This document shows, one piece after another, positions 1-16,198 of a stretch of DNA of 64,000 nucleotides; positions within the stretch are counted from its first letter, which is position 1; each line of letters begins with the position of its first letter. The notes beneath the pieces are model-generated. The model had not been told where the DNA came from. It was given only the letters and a program-made list of their open reading frames with translations, and did no database searches. Position numbers and translations under genes: made by a program. The stretch is from Seison nebaliae. Lineage: Eukaryota; Rotifera; Pararotatoria; Seisonacea; Seisonidae. The stretch lies in the NCBI GenBank assembly GCA_023231475.1, contig JALJEE010001688.1:34570-98569 (forward strand), read 5' to 3'.

Positions 1-3000
1 ATATTAATGAACGAATAATGATCTAAAGTGGATAATGAAGATAATGATCATTTTAACAGATAACAGCTATTGTGAAGTGGAATGGAATGGACTCTTAAAT
101 GATTTCATTTAATCCATGAACTTTGAATTCGACTAATTTCCTTATGAATTTCACATAGATAACTATCAAATTTCTGAAGATATGGTACAGAATAGAATCA
201 TGTAGGAAATATAATGGTGCATCTGATCAGGAACTTGATCAAATTTCAAACAGATCGATTCGTCAGCAAATTTCTTCTGACAGTATAAATTAATGGGAGA
301 ATGGACAATTATTGTATTGTGAGATAATGAAAACGTTGAGGGAGTGAACTGAAAGAATTAAAATTATATGGCGGTAATTCGTGAAAATAATTATACAATT
401 ACTCGAAGTGTTCGAATCGAAGATCAACGTCTCTTTCATTCTCATTCAAATTGAGAGACTTTGCCGCCATTGTATTCCGTTAGGGAGCATGTGGTAAAGA
501 AAGACGGGTAGACAATCGGTATTCGTGAATATTTGCAATTCTTCTTAATTCACACAATCTAATATTTATAGATGAATTGTTGTGGAATGGAGAAATGAAA
601 AGAAAATGGAAAAAAGTGTTAGAAATGATTCATCGGCCGCTATCTGATATTTTAACGAGATGCTGAAGAGTTTTCCTACTAAATTTCGTTTAATTAAACC
701 GAATGTTTAAGAAAAAAATTAAAACGTCTTCACTCCTTCAGTAATGATGCCGACGATCACAAAATCATCAAGAATTCTTACCACCAATGTTAATGAGTAA
801 CTCATCAAAAGTCCATGTCAGTTACTTTATACGGTAATACTTCATTTTGTGGTCATGTGCATTCACCAACATTTCCTCAACAAACTTTAAACAGTTGTGT
901 GTAGCGTCAGAGTGAAAGAAAAGTGAAAGAATGAAAAATAATTGTTTGTTTGTAAACAAATGGTCAACTGATAAACAAGATGGAAGGAGGAATGTAACGA
1001 GTAATGAGAATGATCACAATTTATCGAATGATAATAATGAAGAGATGATGTTGGAGAAAATATTATTAATCATCTGAAACAAATTAATCAGATGAGAAAT
1101 GTCTTTTTAACTGCTGCATTAAATACAGCAGTTCGATAGTACAAGTAAACATGAATAGTATTCCTAATACAACCACCAGAACATGGATATAAAAACAATT
1201 TTTCATTTCTTAATATTCTTCCTCTATTGTCGGCTAATGGGAAACAGTTAATACTGTTAAATTCCATTAACTAGAACGAAAGAGTAGGAAGATTCGTTGT
1301 TAGAAGGTCTTTAAATATTTTTCGACATAATCGTCATCTAAATGACCATTGTCCATTATATCAATATAACACTTTGAGTTGGCGAAGTAAAGTCTTTTCG
1401 GTGTCGAGTAAGCGCTATTGATTCTTCTCACTAATTCATCTCTTTTCTCCGAACTAGAATTATTACATTATAAGTAAGTGGATCTATTGATTTTTGTAAC
1501 GAAACGAAAACTTGAAAAATGATAGTAATTTGAAACCAACAATCCTTTTTAAACTTTCGAATTATTCTCCACATCATCTACGTGCCAATATATATGAGAA
1601 TCGTTCTCTAACGGTAAAGGTAAATTGTTGGAAGTATATATACACCTACACTCATATTGATGTACATTAAAAAATGGTTTGAATATGTATACAATTCGAG
1701 TGGAATGACTACGTTACATTACTCTTATTATTTCCGATCTATTTTCAGTCTGTCAAATTCGTGTCGTTTCAATCACATCTTCATATGAACAACTCTAACC
1801 GTCTAAATATTTATTCATGGAATAAAGTTATAATCAGCATGCCTCCTCACGACCAATTGTCCACATTGAATTTGAGGTCAAAACATATAGTAGAACCGGA
1901 ACATTATTACGTGCTTCCAACAATTCTCAGATGATTCGCATGATTGTTTGTCAATAAGAAAACCTTCAATATTTCTCAATTCCCACGACACACACAAATA
2001 GTAATTGGGAGGTGTTGTACATAAGCTTAAATGAAATTCAAATTCTGTGAAATAGATTTCCGGCTGTTCCAAGTTAATTCACGGACGAAAATGGTGTTTC
2101 GGGATACAACTAATCATGCTACTAACTCCACATCGGGAGAAGTTGACATATGTTTGAACTAAAATTCTCCTTTTTAATTCCATCTAAATAACCACTTGTT
2201 TTAGTACACATTGTCAATAATAGTTTGCCGAGACACTTGTATGATAATGGCCATAAAATACTTCATACCGTTGTGCTATGGATATAAAAGCTCGAAAACA
2301 ATGGAATAGTAATGATAGTTCACGATGCCACCTACATTAATTAATATTCATCGATAGATTATTAACTTCAACAGGATATTTCTCGATTTTTTGCATGGAA
2401 ATATGTCGTTTGGTGTGAAACGATTGCAAATTTGAATATTTCTTAATGAACATTGTACGTTTAACGAAACTTAATATTTCGAATAAGTATGAGATCGAGA
2501 TAATTGAAGGAGATTCAACATCCATTAAATTCGAATAAATCTTTGTCACTGTTATTTATATTATATCCGTCTCACATTTGGTATTGATTTTGAGCATAGA
2601 AAGAAGTGATTCGCTTAGGATTTTGATGTTTAGCCGCCTAATGGACGGGAAGTTAATCAGTTAAAATAATATTTATCTGCCGATTACAAGTGACGCAAAG
2701 GAATTGATGTAGCGGTATGATTATCGTCATTTCTATCAAACATGAATTATGACGAATTAAGAAGAGGATGAAGAATATTCATTCTCTTTCATTTCATGAC
2801 CAATATAAAGAAATTCTCTGAAAAATGAATGATGATCGATGAGACATGAATTTTCCTAACGCTAATATCTCAATCAGTGAGATGTTGATCAAACGATCCG
2901 TATTCACCGATTAGAATGAATGTGAATAAATTTAGTTTCGCAACATCTCATTCAAGTCCACATGTTCCAACGGATTGCTAACTGAACTTTCGGTTATTTC

Positions 3001-6000
3001 ATCAAAACAAACAGATTGAATGAATGTTGGAAGAAAATGGAAGTAAACTCGATCGAAAAAAATGAAAGTAGAGAACGAAACTGACAAGAAATTCTTACGA
3101 ACAATATTCACATTGACGGAACTTTCTCATCGATTAATATACACTTTCTACAAATTTCGCTATGAACAACATGTTCATTAACGAAACAGTGTTAACAATT
3201 ATTTAGAATAACACATTGTACACGATAGAAAACCGGAAGAGGAGTTCCAATTCCAATTCTTTCACCTGATGCAATACCGGAAACAAGTCATTTGACCAGA
3301 TCTTGTCTATTTTCAACGGTTTCAATTAACGTTTTACTTCCAGTCTACACCCACTAGGCCAATAAAGTGGAACTATTCTCAGATCTTTTTATAACAGTAA
3401 CTTCATTCCACGAATTATATCGACACGAGGGAAATGCATCGTGAAAAAGAATGATTCTCTATTTACTTCAAGTCCTTTGGGGAATTGAGATTTTGATTCT
3501 CCGTTATTCAAGAATAAACATTTTATGTAATCGAGAAATGGGATTGGTAGCATGTCTCGTCGAAATCTCCACGATGATTAATTTCGAGAGGAAGATAATG
3601 ATTAATGGAACATGTGAAAAGCATCAAGCTGTGAACACTGATGTCGATTGCTATGTCATTGTCTGAAGAAGATATTTAAAGGTGAAACATCGACCAGGTT
3701 CATTGACAATCGATCGACTTAAGGCATTAATTAGAAGCTGTTCAGATAGCGTGTCTAATTGTGTTGAATAATTGAAAGGATCTCTCTGTTAGAGAAACGT
3801 AAGGGGGTTGAACCTTTAAACGAAAGTGTAAGTAAAATAGCAGTTGGAAATGAATTTACTATTTTAACAAGCAATTGGAAGATGAGAATTGATGATAGTT
3901 AATAAAGAAAAAAATTTCGATGGATTCTTTTATCAGCAATCATAATGTATAAAATGAAGGAAGGTAGAATGAGAAAGATAAAAATTACCAGAATGAACTG
4001 AATGATGAATCGGTTTTCCCATTCGTTGAGACTGGATGTCAATAAGATAAGCATTGAAATAATATTCGAAGCATTCGAATGTTTATCTTAGATGGTGATA
4101 AAGATGATGAAGTTAATGACAACTAGATGGTAATAAAAGTTGGAAATTTGCTGGAAGACATGCAAAATCTGATGGATATTTCTCTTGACACGTTTGAAAG
4201 TAAAATATTCCATTTGTATTCTGCCTGTACATCTTCGCTTATTTAAACAAAATGGTAAAAGGTAAAATTGATAATCCGGACATGGAGAACATGAATCTTC
4301 ATCCCACAAACAATACAAGATTGAGAATGAAACGAACTAACGAATTTCGACAAAAGCGTCAACTTTCAAAATTTTTCGCCTTACAACATGGAATTTGGCG
4401 AAATAGAGTAAGATAAACGGAGTTATCTTTTTTTTCTGATATCAAACAAAAATTATGAGATGGAAAACACTTGAAATGGAAGTGTCAGAAAAAGAACGAA
4501 GAAAATTCACTTATATCTCTTCTATAAGTGCTACCATATTGGAATGAAAGTGGAAATGCAATAACGTCATTGGAAAGTCCTTCAAGAATCCAAAGTTTGA
4601 CAGAAGAACATTGATGAAGAGGATCTCCACTCAACTTTGTCAATCGCAAAAAAGTTATTAGATATATTCAAAAATTTTGTGTTGTTTCAAATCTTGTTAT
4701 TCAATTCAATTAAAGGAGTGAAGACAAAAATGGCAAGATGTCCATTCTTACTCGAAACAAAGGGAAGTGGACAGTAAAATTTGATTATTTATCTTTTTCC
4801 TTTAAACTATTAATTATTTCTATTAAGATAAATACTCTAAATTGGAATTAATTTATAATTGTTATTTCTCCTCAATCTTCTCTCCTTTCAATATTCATTC
4901 TGCTGCCATTCTCTTTTCGTTGTGTGTAGCACCACACCATTGAAGAATATTATTGTCTATTCTTAACAAACACACACAGACACTCAAACTATCTATCATA
5001 TTCACCTGATTGTTATCTGATGGACGAAACATCTGGGAAGATATTGGTTAATTGTTCTCATTAAAACGAATAATTTTCTTTCACTAGTCCATTCTTTCTA
5101 TTAATATCATTGATTTTTAGGTTCAAATAAGTCACACGCGAAAATGAATTATACGTATAACACATTCAAGTCTATTACTTATAATTTAAACGACTTCACA
5201 TTACGTTAAATGATTATTTGTTTCGAATAATATATTATCTAGTGGTCATTTGTTACACATCCGAATCGTGAGTTCCCATAAAACGGTGTATAGTTCTGTT
5301 GATTTTTTTCCTTCATGAATAAATATGCATCTATCATCAAAATAACGAGACGGTGATGAGATGTACGTGGTCGAAATGAGGTCAGTCATTATGAGAAAGA
5401 AATGGAGAATCTCAACCGAACCCATTATTTTCATTAAATGTTATTGTTATTGTGGTGATGTAAGAGGGGAGTGAATCGGAAATAAATATAATTGCGTAAG
5501 AAAGATGAAATGCATTCTTCCAAATAGCTAACCAATTATTAGATGAGGTACATAAGCTACCTAACGATTCACTGCCAATATACTCAGCCTCAACATTCGC
5601 TTTGAGTAAACATTAATATTTGTTCGAACTAAACACCAGAATTCTTCGAATTTAAGAAAAATGAAAATACACAAATGTTATAGATGAAGAGGAGAAATAT
5701 ATGAATATGTGCATTCATCGATTATCGCCCCGTTAAACTTGTCCGTGTCAGTGTAAGTAGAAAATGGGAAAAGAAACTAAATTTGCATTAAAATTGACCA
5801 GATCGTCGGCATAAGTGTTTAGTTGTTGAAAAGATAAACAATATTAAATTTATACCATTTTCTTATTTACTTTACTATTATTCGAGCAATACTACCAAGA
5901 TCTGAGAGCCAAAACCACAAATGTTTCAAATGCTTATCGCTCAAGTATCTTTGTTATGATAAGATGGTGATTCTTCTCCATTTTTATCATTTTCGTCTGA

Positions 6001-9000
6001 GGAACTAGTCGAATAATGAAATAGAAAAATTAATTAAATACTCAATAGTTGTACCCAACCCACTAATCGCTGTCCTTCACTCCTACTAGTGAAAGTTTGA
6101 GAGGAAACTCCAATTTCACAGCAGAATGATAAGAGAAGAAATTTAAACTGTCGTACAACGAAGTTCTTCTTTTATCCAAAATGTAAATATGGGGTAAATA
6201 AAAGAACATACACTAAATATACGTTTACCAACAATTCGGTTACGATGGTAAATAAGAAAACGAATTTGCCAGTCATCGATAATTCGGAAGAAATACAAGA
6301 ATGATATTCTAACAAGTTTGAACATTATTGTGATCGTTAGAGAATTATAAATTTTTCTTTGGTTTTCTAATACTTCTTTTTTTAGTAAGCTCTTCATAAG
6401 TAGTTGATTACATTGGAATGACGATTAATAAATAGAAATGAGAATTATTCATCTAGAAACTCACGAATTCCTTTTTAGAAATGATTAAGAAATGTGGGTA
6501 GTTTTCGTTCTACTAATAAATTTTGATGTTGAAAAAAATGAGAGAAACCATTAAAGTCTCAACCTGATTTCTCTCTAAATCAGTTCGACAATAAACGAAA
6601 TAATTACTATTTATCGGTCCGGAAATTTCAAAACGTGAATAAATAGTCCTATGAATAAATGGAACATTCATTTAGTTTGAAGCAAAAATCACCTGATGAG
6701 ACGCTTTACTTGAAACGATGTTCCTCCCAATGTCACTTGATCAACTGAGCAGAACGATAATTCATCAGCAGGTGTCAAAGGAAGTATTATCGGCGAAATG
6801 AAAAGAAAAAAAAATGTTCTTTTTCTGAAAAGTTTTGGTGGAAAGTAATTTGTAATGGAAATGAAAATGTAATTGAAGACAATTCAAATAAACAAACATA
6901 TATCGGACTAATGTCGAAACATCAGATTATGGAAGATGTAATTCGGAAGATGAGCAAACTTTTTTAATTTCTGACTCTACAAATGTGAATTCTTACAATT
7001 ACTATGTTATTCTTTCATCTACATAGTGTAAATAATCTGATCGACGGATAATTTTCCTTTACGACCGTTTACTCATGAGTTTGACGATGTTTTGGTATTT
7101 TAGAGAAAAGTTTAATAAGAACATTTATTTCGCTAAGTTTACCCCAAAAATGATTTCTCAAAATTTTCTAAATTAAAATTTTAATGTAACCCAAGAAACG
7201 GTTTCATTTAAAAGACAATAAGAATATCTCAGGCATTGTTTTAATTGTCCTTTTGAGAAATTTTGGACCGGAAATTTTCATCTAAAATTTATAAGGGCAG
7301 AATTGTCCTCACTTGCTTATATGAGTATCAATTTACATTTACTATCTTTGTACGTTAAAAAGGCGGTCATTATTTCGCTGTATGAAAATGAAAGAATGTT
7401 TGAAATTCGAATAACATTTTATCGACATCTCCAACAATGCGATTTATCGATAGAAGATTGATCTGTAAACCACCGCATACATCAATCTTCTGACATTAGT
7501 ATCAACAACAACTTTGATAATTGATGCCGACATTTTGATATGAGCAGTGAAATTACCATTCCCAATTTTTATTTGAAGTAAACGATTTCATGAATTTAGC
7601 GAATGGTTATAGAATTGTGTGTAACATATAAAATGGAAATAATTTGTATTGATTCCTTTCTGTTCATATTCCACTAGATTAATGGCGGAAGTTGAGACGA
7701 AATAATCACAAGAGTCACTCTCAATTATTCACGCAATATTGTTCATAGAATCGTTGCAGTAGAACGCATTGTGACCATCCGCAAAAATGGACGAGAAAGA
7801 AATGGAAATCATACTAATAGCTACTGGCTGCTACCAAATTTGAGATGTATGCTTTGGAATCCATAATGGGATAGAGCAACAGTTTCCTTAGGACGAAGTA
7901 GAAGAAAAGGAAGCCGAATCCCCGAATCGCCAATAGGTTTCATTCACCACAAAAAGAAGAGCTTCCGGTTTTTTTTTCAGTTCCGTTATTTCAAATGAGA
8001 GAGTCATCGTAAAATTTTTATTAAAAGACCTGTTGTGACGTTGTTGTGATGAATAATTTTAGAAGATAAACAATGCTCGTGCCAAAATGTGGATAAATCA
8101 TCATAAAATGAACCGAAATCGTTTGAGGTCAGTCTATGAAAGAATAAGAAATAAGAAGAAGAATTTTGTAGATAAAACTATAAAATAGTTTCTATTTCTC
8201 ACTTATCGATATTGTTTAATGGGAAGAATAAACGAATGTCGACAGGTCACACATCATTTCCCACCTGCTTTGACATAATTTCTCAATTAATGCTTCGACA
8301 TGATGAATAAGCGTGTTCGATAGTAATTGAATTGTCGCATCAAATTCAAATTATTACTTAACGATTTTTTGATGACCTTCGTCCATCTTGACAATTATTT
8401 CGAGAAGAAAAATTAATAAAACTATTAATGAATCAGTTGTGCGGAAAGGAAAAATGAAATTCTTTTGACCATTAGACGACCTCCAACGACAATGGAAGTG
8501 ATTCATCGTTTGAAAGAAGGAGAATATGTATAAATCAATAAAGAAATTCTAAAAAGAGAATTGTTAGAAATATAGATTCCTTTTCATTTGGATGGATTTA
8601 TTCTAATGAATGCACAAAATTGTCTGGTGATTGGAGATGAATAATGAATAGATAACATCAACGAATTTTCATTGGGAAGATTGTTGTAAGTGGTGTTGTA
8701 TGTCATATAAGCTAGAATAAAATTACGTCATGAAAGATTATATTCATATTTACTTATTATAAACCGACTTAACTTTCCAAGGTAAATGGAGAAATTAGAT
8801 TCCTACCCATTCTTAAGGTTAACATAATTCATTAGAAGTGTTACATGACTTAATACAATTTAATTGATTCCGAAAATGAATTATGTTGCGGATAAATAGA
8901 TCAGATAAAGTAATCCAATTTCATCTGTAGCATTGCAGTAAATTCACAATATCGTTCACTCTTACAAAAATATCGACAACAAAACATATTCTCATCGAAC

Positions 9001-12000
9001 ATTCACTTAATTTCTTCCCATCTACTTACTTATTGAAGAAGATATACTTGGAAGAAGAAGAAGAAGAAGATATAACATATAATGATTCATCTCTTCCACT
9101 TCAATTAATCGAATTCAATAAATCAGATAAGCCAGTCGTTAGTGAAATTCGATATAGTCTGCATCATGACGTTATCTATCAGGAGGAATGATAACAGTAG
9201 ATGAGAATATGATATTCGTTGAGTGCAGAAAGTTTGGAGTGATGATAAATCTTTTACTTCTCCTAATCGCATTGACTAACGAATGGAATTACCTTTATGT
9301 ATTCGGTTATATCTCCAGCAAATTATTTCAAGAGAAATAATATCATTATGTAAATGAAATCAGTTGGTACTTTTCATTGCCAATTCAATTGACATATCAA
9401 CATATACCCTCTATACGTTCATTCCCCTATACGTGAATTGACGTGAAAGAAATTGAAAAAATAACTAACATTCTGATAATTGGCAATTTGGGAGGAACAA
9501 GGAAAAATGTTAATTTGACATTAAATTTCCATAATAAATTAAAATTTTGATAAATTATAATTTCTTTATAAACAACATGATTGTCAAACGGTGACTGTCA
9601 AACGAAAGGTGAGAAGGTGGTTGATAAATGATGATTCGAAATTAATGTCTGATTAATTTTAAATTAATATCTACATATTTCGAACTACCACAAGAAAATA
9701 TCATTAGATTCTCAAGATTATCGTCCTAACTAAACCAGCAACGAATAGTCAGAACACGAAAGCTATTAACTATGTAGAAGAAGAAGGAGAAGATAATGAG
9801 GAATAATTTGTGATCTCGTTAGGTTTTCGTGAAAGAATTTCAAGAGGTATTTCTCGTAATTGAACGAGTGGATAAGAAGTGACAGCTCAATGTTTTCTTG
9901 TTGTCCTTCGTTCTTCCTTCGCAATTCAATCTCAACAAGAAAAAAACTCTCGCCTACTGTCATAATTAATTTTCGTGAATGAATTTTTCGTCAAATTCTA
10001 AATGGTCAGCAAATGATGGCGTAGAAAATAAAATCGAGTATTTGTCAAGGAAATAATTTCGTGGAAATCTTTTCCTTCAACAAACTTTACTCTACAGGAG
10101 AGTTAGAATTGGACAAAAAGTAGTTGCTTCGAATTCAACTGAAGCTCACATGAGTTGACAGAACAGAAATCCGATGAACGAATTGACAAACGGATAACGA
10201 TTTCTTCTTATAAAATTTGTTTCTTGTTACGATAATACCTTCTCACGTGTATATCAATAAAACATGAATTTGAAGCAAATGTTGAGACATTGGAATATTA
10301 TTGGTACACCATTATTTTATTTCTCTACTTTATAATAATTTAATAATTATATTTTGGAAAAAGATGAAATTTATCAACTTCTATCCGATTAGAAATGATT
10401 TAGATCGCTAACCTCAACTAAATTATGACTAGAAAAATTCTGTGCTATTTCCTTTATACATCTCCTCACTCTTTACCAGATTTCCTTATCTAGAATTCCA
10501 TTTTATATTTCCTCTTATAACATAAATTATTAAATTAATGCATTTTATAAGATTTATAATTTAACCAATTTTCTGCTTAATTTACGTGGTATCATTATGA
10601 TATGATCCTATATTTAAGGCGTCAAGTTAAATACGATCCATTATTGAATCAACTCATACCTCCCAATCAATACCACAGAATAATCAACAGAACCTACTGT
10701 GGATTTTGAAGAACTATCATAATCTGAAATTAAAAGAATACTATTCGAAATTTAGGAAGTTATTATCTATCTGATATACTTCTATGTATTTCCTCCTTAA
10801 TACGAATATTCGATAAATCTACACTGGCAGTATAGAAATAATAGAATGTATAAAATAAACATTATTGATCGTTACTATTTCAAATTATTAATTTTCTTAC
10901 ATATAATTAATAATGACATAACATCGATATAATTTTAAGCAAGATTTTCCGTCAGAGAACGAAAACGATGTGAACAACCTAAATAGAAAATAATCGGAAA
11001 AATATCGGTAAGTTGGCATTCTAATCTAAACTACATTTATTTCTTCTAGTTTATTAAATTGACAAATGGACATTTTTGAGCAAGAAATTGGACATAGATA
11101 CATACTGTAACTAAGCAATTCGATATAATAATCAATATTCATCCCCTTTAACATTATATAATCCCAGTCATTATGGTTTCCGATAAGAAATGTAATAGTA
11201 TAAGGAAATCAAAGAATAATCACCAGTGAGACATGCCGTTACTTTCACACACAACTACAATAATGCTGTGACATCGGTGAGTAATAAATACTTATAATTC
11301 TTTGATTTTATACGATTTTGATTATTATTGTTAGCGATTGAAACTGATATTGACGAAGACGATTCTATTATTATTATTAGACGTACTAATAATAATAATG
11401 ATCATGAATAATGTAACGATGATATACGTATTATTGCGTGAGTATTATATACTATTCTTCTCATCAATAAAAATCAAATGTATCTATCGGAAGATGCCAA
11501 ATTTTAATGACTTTCCTCGTTCGGATGACACCTTTCTTGTTCCAGAATGGGAGGACCAATTTCATTTGTTTGATAACTTTGAATAATTCATATTGACTCA
11601 TTTTGGCGATGGAATAATGGAAATATATTCTCTTAACTGTAATACTTCATTCTCTCACCACTTATGGTTATTCTTGAAATGATTTAATGTTATTTGTTGA
11701 CTGCATGATACAGTATAAAAGGAAGAGAAAAGAAAGTCGAAGAAATTGACTAAGTAAAATGGTAGGAAGAAGAAGACGAAGAAGGAGTTAATACGGAAGT
11801 ATGAATCAACTTTATGACGATTGAATGATCGATTTTTGAAAGGAAGAATGTTAAAGTAATTTCAGTTCTACTCCGTTATTCTATACACTCATTCCATACT
11901 GGATATCATTGTTATAATTTTTGACGTACATGTAATTATAAACGTTGACGTGATTCTTCATAATTTATCTGAAAGATTGCCATGCATCGATCTTCGAAAG

Positions 12001-15000
12001 AAGAATAGAATTAGAAGAAAACAGAAGGAATACGGTCTAAAGATTATTTATTAAAAAGTATGTGTTTTGCTACTTATCTCCTAACGGCGATGGATGGAGT
12101 ACAATATATGCTACAACTACAACACACTTCCATACCATTTGGGATGTCGTGAAATGGTTATGTTACGGAATGAATAGTCATAATAAACTGAATACATAAA
12201 TGTTGTGAACACAAATACTTTAGGAGTTTTACTGGTCGAATCGTGGAAACAGGAAAAAATTGAAAGTAAATCACTTTCCCTAGTTCCAATTTCCGGAAAA
12301 AAGGAAAATATTGGTTTCCTTCTTTAGTCGCCCGTCGATAAAGCGACTACCAATTCCTTTGTTTCCTAAAAAGTAATTTCATAAACTTTTTTAGAATCTG
12401 TTTCCAATTAATCTTCACCAATTGATTCATTTTATAATAAATAAATAACTTAAATTATTCGATCGGTTTGTTTCGTTCAGTGGTTTGGTGCGACGCATTG
12501 TCTATGAGCTGACTCCTTTCTCCAAGTACTTCTGATCAATTATTGAATGATAATCGATCGACCTAAATTTTATTAAGCTTCTTTCGTTAACAATTTACCT
12601 AAGAAATAATTGAAAAGTGATGGATTTGACTAAAATTATTATTGATCTTACATTTATATAATACTTGAACAAATGTGATCAATGGAGCAAATGTCCTCAC
12701 GTTGCGTACAGTCTCATTCGACAATGATCATCTACACTCTTTCAAATTATATTCATAAATGTCGACATTAAGAGAACTTGTGGTTGATGAATAACCAAAA
12801 AATTAGAAAACGATATAAAATAATTTTTATGAGTTCGTCATCTCCCAACAATTTCGGAGATAATTTTAGACTAATTCTATTACGTTAAACAAAATTAGAA
12901 AACGAATAATGATCATATGGTCCATTTTTTTTTCTTCGATGTCACTTGAGTGAGTGAGTAGGTGAATAAGAAATATTATTTGGAATAAATGCAAAATGAA
13001 TTTATATTACATCAACATTTGTATTGAACATGTATAATAATAATCATCTAACTGAAATTGTAACGTCTTGAAGTTTTTGCTTCGATAATCATTTGTCGTC
13101 TTCTTCGTCCTTTTAGTCGAAGACATAACAATTCGAAATATTTTCTACTTTTCCTCTAATCGTAATTGGAAATGTTTTTTTCGCATTCATTCTTCTGATT
13201 ATGTTATAATGTTCCATATTCCATGTTTCATGTTTAATCGTGCAATGAACTAAAAGAGATCATAGTTCAATCGTCGCATTATGTGGAAAATGAATTAAGT
13301 GAAATGTGCGATTAAACGAATATATTCCTCAAACCACCGTATGAGGCATTCTCGCACAATTTGTGTTTGTGATGAACCTTGTATAAAAGTGTAGTAGAGA
13401 AAATTGCGGTCATGAAAACTCTCCGTTTGCAATCATGTCATTTGCACACATCGCTTATCACGAACAATGATCTTATGGCGTATGAGGATGAATGTTATAA
13501 AAATAGTTTCCTTTTCTTATTATGGAATTAGAAGAATAAAGAAAAAATGCCAATAACATGATACACAACAAACAGAATTGAGAGGACGATAATTTGGTTA
13601 TAAATGTTGCGGTTTAAGAAAAATTGGTTATGGAAAGAGGGAGAATAAATTGAGAAAAGGAAAAATATATTTCGGTTATTGGAAATTTTCTTTTAAAAGT
13701 GACTTCATGTATGTGCTCGAAATTGTTCTGTTTGCCACTTATCTATCTAGGTAGGAGGGATTGATTAGACCATTGGAATATTATTGATAAGAATTCCATA
13801 AGAGAGTGAAGATAATATAATCAGTCTCTCATTCAATCATATTAATGTTCCTCGGTGAAATGATTCTTCAATTATCAAAGAATGAAAGAGGATTTGTGCA
13901 GAAAGAATGAATGTTTTTAACTAGCAATTTTTAAGCGAATACTTCCCCTTCGTTGTTTGATGGGAGAGAACGATACTTCATTCGTTTATGCTCCTTCCTA
14001 AGATCCATCTTTTAGGTCAGGTGAATGAGGTTTCCCAATAAAAAATTCTAATTAGCTCAGCTGCTTCCGTACGGATACATCTCCTACAATCACTTATCAT
14101 GTAATGAGACACTTCCTGCTTATTAAATAAATTGATTGACCGCATCCTTCTTCTTCATGTGGAATGGCTTGAAATAAAAAGTAAACCGATTCTGATAAAT
14201 AATAATATTAGAGATGTTCTTCTCCAATTTCTCTTCGACTTATAATTAACCTGGAACAACAAATTACGCAACCATCCAATATTGGAGAGGATACCTTATA
14301 AATGTTGGAATGGGAGAATCCTCGAATGATGAACATTGAATAATAAGTGTTTCTGCTTCTACATCTGCTAATGCTACCGATGTTAATGCAGGCTTCGGTT
14401 GATGCTGTAACATTGAAACTTCCGCCTTCCATCTCAATTCAACCTGTTAGCAGATAGAGCAAAAGAAAACGGAAGAAAAATGGAAAAAGAAAATCTTTCT
14501 TCCATTTTCAGAATGGATTCTCCTCCGAATTTTTTTTGATAACACTATTCTTTTTTTTTCTTTTACCTTTCACAAATTTACGAACATTATCTTTTGACTA
14601 ATTATTATCTGTTGCATCATAAATTAACTTGCAAATATTAAAAGAGTAATGGATCATATCAATTCGGCAAATTTTTCAGGGACATCATTCAATTTCCATA
14701 AATTTACTGATGAGTATCGATAATAATGAGTTGTCTGTTTTCCTTCAGCATAAATGAACATAAATTTCTGATCATTTTCAACATGAGAGACGAAAATAAC
14801 ACTGAAAAGATGATGAATGTCGTCCCTTATAAAATTGACACATTTTGATGATGTAATAATTGAATTCCATCATGTTAGAATGTTATATCATTAGAAGGTA
14901 GAAAGATATTGAAAAAAAAAGAAATATATTAAAATGAACAGAAGAAAGGAGAACAAGAAAAAAAAACTTTACGACCAAATTGAAAATTATTAAAGTGACA

Positions 15001-16198
15001 ACAAGTGGATTTGATGTAAATTTAAGAAGAAATTAGTATGAAACATTATGCCAATATTAGCACACAGCCCCTTCACGAACATTAAGGAACAATTGGATTA
15101 TCCTCATTTTACATCTTCATGCATATTTTTGAATTGAATAAGCGTGAAGGTACTGATGGATGAGAGGAGATGTGAGAGAATAAGTAAGTTTATTGTAATA
15201 TTAATAGAATACAAAGGGAAATTGAAGTTCTGGTGAAATGCATAATGGAGAATGGTGAGAATATTATAAATATTTGGAATATCGTTATTAGAGTTCGTAT
15301 GGCAGATGAGAAACGAAACGAATACAACTCCACTGAATTAAATCTTATATGTACTCAATATAGTTAGAGAATTCTCCAAAGAAAACTATTCGAATGAAAA
15401 ATCGAATTACGCATGACTCAAATCATTCAGCGAGCAATTTTTGCCTTGAGCGAAAGTGCATCGCCCTAGTACGAATAGTGGACTGCTGATATCAAAATGT
15501 GCTAAGGAAAATTTAATGGAAATTTGTTATGACGTCCTTCATTTTGACACAGTAATCTTTCGAATGAAAAGAATTCACGAACAATCTGCCAATCTGCTAC
15601 AATCGGAACTATTGAACGTTTTTGTCCGTTCTCACCGGAAAGAATACGAAGTGATGTAATCGAACACACATATATGTATTCGCATATCACTCTCCTCCAT
15701 TATTCACTACTTAACATAACTGAAAGAAATACTAACTTTTTCAAACATGAAGTACGTATGAAATAAGACTGAAACTATGGTGAAGTAAACGGTGATACAT
15801 GTTTATGTACAAATGATTAAATCCTTTCTTTCCCACACTTCTGCGGTTATGGAAATAAATAATTTTTTTATTTCTCCAAATATTCTAATTTCCGTTCTAA
15901 CTCATGATTGCCATTCAATAACACTCCTTCGAACCTTCAAAGATTTCTCCAATTAATTTCATTACAATCCACCTAAGACAAATCTTTCATTATTCCGTTT
16001 TATAAAAATTCATTACTGCAAATTCTATTTATAACGACGATATATGACGATAATAAAATTTTTATAATTCTATAGACTATTCTATCATTTGTTCTTCCAG
16101 ATTTTTGCATATTTTTATTATATCTTTTTTTTATTTAAGAAATAAATTTATATATTTCCACAAAACCACAAACGATAAAAAGACATTAAAATTACTTA
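1..16198. other. Gene desert, no supportable gene
   Basis: No reading frame on either strand exceeds about 90 codons. None of the short ones shows a recognisable domain, a convincing signal peptide or splice partners like those joining exons elsewhere in the window. The sequence is AT-rich with short A and T runs and one short GAA microsatellite. I recognise no rRNA and no convincing tRNA. It may be intergenic, regulatory, or a long intron or UTR of a gene starting outside the window. The absence of genes is as far as reading by eye can see; tiny exons or ncRNAs could be missed. Confidence 0.6.
9051..9070. repeat. GAA microsatellite
   Basis: A pure GAA trinucleotide run of 20 nt inside the gene desert, with no coding context. 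Confidence 0.85.

Noticed and set aside
401-420. GTTCGAATC, resembling a tRNA B box
   Set aside because: No matching A box or cloverleaf stems around it.
11338-11586. 82-codon plus-strand frame with a coding-like end ('FPRSDDTFLVPEWEDQFHLF')
   Set aside because: The first half is poly-hydrophobic from AT-rich repeats, and no splice partner or domain is visible. Could be a stray exon but unsupported.
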